From Spirochaetales bacterium (lineage in GTDB: Bacteria; Desulfobacterota_D; UBA1144): a stretch of DNA of 7,145 nucleotides. The first letter of the stretch is position 1. Each line of letters starts with the position of its first letter. Below are positions 4,902 to 7,145 of this stretch, one piece after another. A model generated the notes under the pieces. It did not search any database. It was not told the DNA's origin and saw nothing but the letters and a program-made list of their open reading frames with translations. The DNA lies in NCBI GenBank assembly GCA_002730475.1, contig PCAG01000009.1:1-7145 (forward strand), written 5' to 3'. The position numbers were made by a program, and so were the translations under genes.

Positions 4902-6929
4902 TTAAGGAGTATGAGAATCATTATATTCCGTAGGGGCTAAGAGGGAACAGATTCTTCTATTCTTATCGTAGTTACTTTCAATCTCCTGTTCTGTCATGTC
5001 TACTTCTGTGCCTCTCCATCCACCAACTTTTCTCTTGACAAGTTCGTCACATCTTGTACCTATTAGTAAAACGTTATAGCAACCATCTTTATTTGTTTTT
5101 ATAATTAAATTTTCTTTTGTGTCGTCTAATTTTGCGTGTCCTTCTCCAAAATGGTCAGCAGGATAAACCCAAGCCATATTACATTCATTTAAATATTTAT
5201 AATAGTTTGGTAACTTAAAGCAATGCTCGCAATTAGAAACATTGAATGACCACCTATATAAATTATCTCCTGCTGTAGGCGACTCAACAAAAGAGTGATA
5301 AAGAAATTTATCCTTCTTCTCCGGGTTAGGATGCACTATCCTAAAAGATCCACCGCTTTTTACCATGCACCCACAGTAATATTGCATAGTTACGCTAGAG
5401 TTGCCTATTGTCATGGTATTAGCGCCATTAGCACAAGCCCAAGATCCTATTGCGTATTGCCAATTGCCTGTTGCAGAGTTGGATCTAGCATCTCTACCTA
5501 AGTATAAGCCAAAGTGACCTGCCGAATTGGTGCCTCCAGCTTGGGTGTACCTTCCAGCATTAAAACCAATACCAATAGTTAAACATGTGACGGACAAGCA
5601 GCCTACACACCTCAAGGCACCAGCGCCAACTGCCACAATTCCCGTGGCACCTTTAGAATGGTATAGTGCCTGATAGTCAATGGCTACATTAGTACACCCA
5701 ATATAATAACCAGCGCACGCGCCTATTAAAACATTATAGCCTTTACCGCCTGCAGTAGTACAATTGTATCTGCCTGCACACATTCCAATACCTATGTTAT
5801 GTTCCCCGCCCCAAGTCACGGTTCGGACGCCAACACCTATACTACACCCTCCACAGTAACCATAAGCGTATTCTCCGGCAGCGCCACCCATATATATATT
5901 CCAGCCCGATGGAGAGTTATTGTAGGTATATCTATATCGCCCTGCACAAGCTCCAATAGTTATGTCGTTGTTGGGGCAACAATTTCTCTCTCCTGCAACA
6001 TCTCCGATAGCTATATTACCCTTATAGTTGGTGCCCCCGTGACAAGCAATACAGCACATTACATTGTAGCCGATCCCAACATTATTACTGAAACATGTGC
6101 AGACTCCGGTCCCAGCGTTCGAGGCAACGTTAGCGCCGACAAGGACAGATCCGTTATGTTGGTTGCATTTTATCGCTTGGCCTATGTTGTAACCTACATA
6201 AACATTATCTCCACTAAGACACCCTACACAACACCCAGAATAAGCCCCTACGTATACACTACCGCAATTTTGTCTATGGTTCCAATTACATCTCTGGGCA
6301 GTAGAGATCCCAGCATGCATAACTCCTACCCATAACGAACTTCCTGCACAACAATTAGCCTTATTTGTAAACCCAATACAAGCAGCACAGCAGGTGCCCG
6401 AGGGCACAAGGCATAAACACATGTATCTATCGTTTCCGGTATTCCCGGCAACCCCACTATTACCTGAATTACCTGAGTTACCAGAATTGCCACTACCACC
6501 AGATGAGCCCGAAGTACCCGAAGTGCCTGAACCACCAGAGTTACCAGAACTACCTGAAGAACCAGTGTTACCGCTTGCACCTGAAGAACCTGAACTACCT
6601 GTGCTACCAGAATTACCAGAACCTCCTGAGTTACCTGAAGTACCAGAGTTCCTTGCGGTCCCTGAAGAACCAGAGCTACCAGAACTACCAGAACTTCCCG
6701 TATTACCAGAATTCCCAGAAGAACCCGAAGAGCCAGTGTTACCCGAGCTACCAGAAGAACCTGAGCTACCAGAAGAACCTGAGCTACCAGAGGAACCACT
6801 TGTCCCGCGAGACCTTATATGAATCTCTCCATCAGAATCAACAACTAAATAATCGGTTAAGGCTGTATCGGTAGCAATTTCCGTTACCTTAGCCTTGCCA
6901 TAAATCGTTGTTGATTTGAGTTGCGCCAT
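4902..6929 (-). CDS. Collagen-like, cysteine-rich Hep_Hag-type tail fibre/adhesin, 675 aa
   Basis: This is the paralogue of the 791 aa fibre, with the same module order. Residues 1-41 are the N-terminal module (MAQLKSTTIYGKAKV...). Residues 42-167 are 42 Gly-X-Y triplets. Residues 168-524 are about 17 xxIGxxAG repeats (SVYVGAYSGCC, DITIGACAGR, NIGIGMCAGR, NVLIGACAGY) with about 33 cysteines. Residues 525-630 are the conserved end domain (FRIVHPNPEKK, HSFVESPTAGDN, LLIGTRCD). It differs by a C-terminal extension of about 33 residues (VDMTEQEIESNYDKN ... NDSHTP). ATG 6929-6927 follows the LamG gene stop by 18 bases; only a weak GGGAAA precedes it, and an ATG seven bases upstream is out of frame. 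The two proteins could assemble into one heteromeric fibre or be alternative adhesins; the sequence cannot decide. Confidence 0.88.
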   Translation of the reverse strand: MAQLKSTTIYGKAKVTEIATDTALTDYLVVDSDGEIHIRSRGTSGSSGSSGSSGSSGSSGSSGNTGSSGSSGNSGNTGSSGSSGSSGSSGTARNSGTSGNSGGSGNSGSTGSSGSSGASGNTGSSGSSGNSGGSGTSGTSGSSGGSGNSGNSGNSGNSGVAGNTGNDRYMCLCLVPSGTCCAACIGFTNKANCCAGSSLWVGVMHAGISTAQRCNWNHRQNCGSVYVGAYSGCCVGCLSGDNVYVGYNIGQAIKCNQHNGSVLVGANVASNAGTGVCTCFSNNVGIGYNVMCCIACHGGTNYKGNIAIGDVAGERNCCPNNDITIGACAGRYRYTYNNSPSGWNIYMGGAAGEYAYGYCGGCSIGVGVRTVTWGGEHNIGIGMCAGRYNCTTAGGKGYNVLIGACAGYYIGCTNVAIDYQALYHSKGATGIVAVGAGALRCVGCLSVTCLTIGIGFNAGRYTQAGGTNSAGHFGLYLGRDARSNSATGNWQYAIGSWACANGANTMTIGNSSVTMQYYCGCMVKSGGSFRIVHPNPEKKDKFLYHSFVESPTAGDNLYRWSFNVSNCEHCFKLPNYYKYLNECNMAWVYPADHFGEGHAKLDDTKENLIIKTNKDGCYNVLLIGTRCDELVKRKVGGWRGTEVDMTEQEIESNYDKNRRICSLLAPTEYNDSHTP
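5358..6428 (-). repeat. Cysteine-rich Hep_Hag/YadA-head-like repeat body of the 675 aa fibre (residues 168-524)
   Basis: About 17 repeats with the same IGxxAG core as the neighbouring fibre, but almost no detailed identity to it. Cysteine often occupies the position before AG (GACAGR, GMCAGR, GACAGY) or occurs as a pair after the core (SGCC, NVMCC, RNCC). A distinct leading segment (CLCLVPSGTCCAACIG, about residues 171-186) has six cysteines in a short stretch. A parallel beta-roll or solenoid fold is inferred from the repeat core. Confidence 0.75.
6429..6806 (-). repeat. Proline-free collagen-like Gly-X-Y tract, 42 triplets, in the 675 aa fibre
   Basis: Residues 42-167 run in strict triplets from GTS to GND with no proline. 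One Gly is replaced by Arg at residue 93 (codon at 6653-6651) inside the same GTA-RNS-GTS context seen in the 791 aa protein. The DNA around it (about 6500-6720) is almost base-for-base the same as parts of 4200-4490, far more alike than the flanking Cys-rich regions, which points to recent exchange or duplication of this module. Confidence 0.9.
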
Positions 6930-6941
6930 TTTCCCATATAT

Positions 6942-6952
6942 ATTACACTAAA
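6942..6952 (-). promoter_or_regulatory. Recurring motif TTTAGTGTAAT upstream of the 675 aa fibre gene
   Basis: This is the same 11-mer as at 1084-1094, here 12 bases upstream of the ATG at 6929 and overlapping the TAG stop of the LamG gene. It is followed by ATATATATGGGAAAATG. Near-identical spacing to the start codon in two unrelated genes suggests a signal (promoter or translation-related). AT-rich chance recurrence remains possible. Confidence 0.3.
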
Positions 6953-7145
6953 CGCCGAACCTATTTCTTTCTGCGTTAAAATTTTGCTTAATTTGAGCTG
7001 CTGATAAAGCTTTTCTATAAATTCTTATAATAGCCATTTTTCCCTCAAAACCATGCGTTGTGTTTCCTACACTGTGAGCGGAAGAACCTATCGTCGGACC
7101 TCCATTATAAGGACTTGTTGGCTTTTTCCAGACTTGACTAGCGCT
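6948..7145 (-). CDS. C-terminal end of a LamG/concanavalin-A-like lectin-domain protein (partial, 65 codons plus stop)
   Basis: The frame is open from the right edge to TAG at 6950-6948. The visible residues run from SASQVWKKP through PTIGSSAHS, a short HGFEGKMAIIRIYRKALS segment and a tail QNFNAERNRFGV. The order G-x-IG, then F-x-G-x-[MI]-A-x-[IV]-R-[IV]-Y-x-x-A-L-S, then I-x-x-N-F-N-A is the typical last-strand signature of LamG-like jelly-roll (concanavalin A superfamily) domains found in phage fibre and structural proteins. It is likely a sugar-binding or virion adhesion module. The gene precedes the two fibre genes by 18 bases, so three adhesin-type genes lie in tandem. The N-terminal part and full length are outside the window. 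Confidence 0.78.
   Translation of the reverse strand, partial: SASQVWKKPTSPYNGGPTIGSSAHSVGNTTHGFEGKMAIIRIYRKALSAAQIKQNFNAERNRFGV

Noticed and set aside
2523..6428. Diversity-generating retroelement variable region, suggested by the Cys/Tyr/Asn/Ser richness of the fibres
   Set aside because: No reverse transcriptase or template repeat is present in the window, and the Cys-rich composition spans over 300 residues per protein with a structural repeat period rather than one short C-terminal variable segment. It could be revisited if a reverse transcriptase lies nearby.
2523..6428. Apparent excess of Cys caused by a non-standard genetic code (TGA read through)
   Set aside because: The Cys codons I checked are ordinary TGT/TGC, and all genes end in normal TAA, TAG or TGA stops; the 117 aa gene ends at TGA coupled to the next ATG.

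Overview
The window is a densely packed, leftward-transcribed (minus strand) block of virion structural genes from a tailed double-stranded DNA phage (Caudoviricetes). The style is that of aquatic environmental phages: small neck-type proteins, repetitive Gly-rich fibre proteins, a LamG-like fragment and an embedded glycosyltransferase. No host or phage genus can be named from the sequence. Every supported gene is on the minus strand. Long plus-strand reading frames exist only as shadows of the Gly-Ser-Ser repeats.

In transcription order (right to left): (1) the C-terminal 65 residues of a LamG/concanavalin-A-like adhesin, 6948-7145; (2) a 675-residue fibre, 4902-6929; (3) a paralogous 791-residue fibre, 2523-4898; (4) a 117-residue small protein of a type I associate with phage tail-fibre loci, 2106-2459; (5) a GT-B/GT9-like glycosyltransferase of 325 residues, 1129-2106; (6) a 177-residue and (7) a 146-residue putative neck (head-tail connector) protein, 539-1072 and 99-539; (8) the first 33 codons of a further gene, 1-99, running off the left edge. 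Several junctions are stop/start overlaps (TGATG, TAATG, TAATG) or 3-base gaps, so translation is probably coupled along the block. The only non-coding gaps are 18, 56 and 63 bases, and each carries a similar AT-rich motif (TTTAGTGTAAT or TTTAGATGTAAT on the coding strand).

The most unusual part is the fibre pair. Each protein has four parts: a conserved N-terminal module of about 30 residues; a proline-free Gly-X-Y tract (42 triplets in one, 94 in the other); a 340-360 residue body of about 17 Hep_Hag/YadA-head-like repeats (core xxIGxxAG) carrying about 30 cysteines; and a conserved C-terminal domain (FRIVHPNPEKK ... HSFVESPTAGDN ... LLIGTRCD). The collagen-like tracts are nearly identical between the two genes at DNA level and share an in-register Gly-to-Arg substitution, whereas the repeat bodies have diverged. 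The combination suggests a cysteine-laddered adhesin shaft or head on a Ser/Thr-rich stalk. The nearby glycosyltransferase is a candidate for decorating that stalk, but this is inference.
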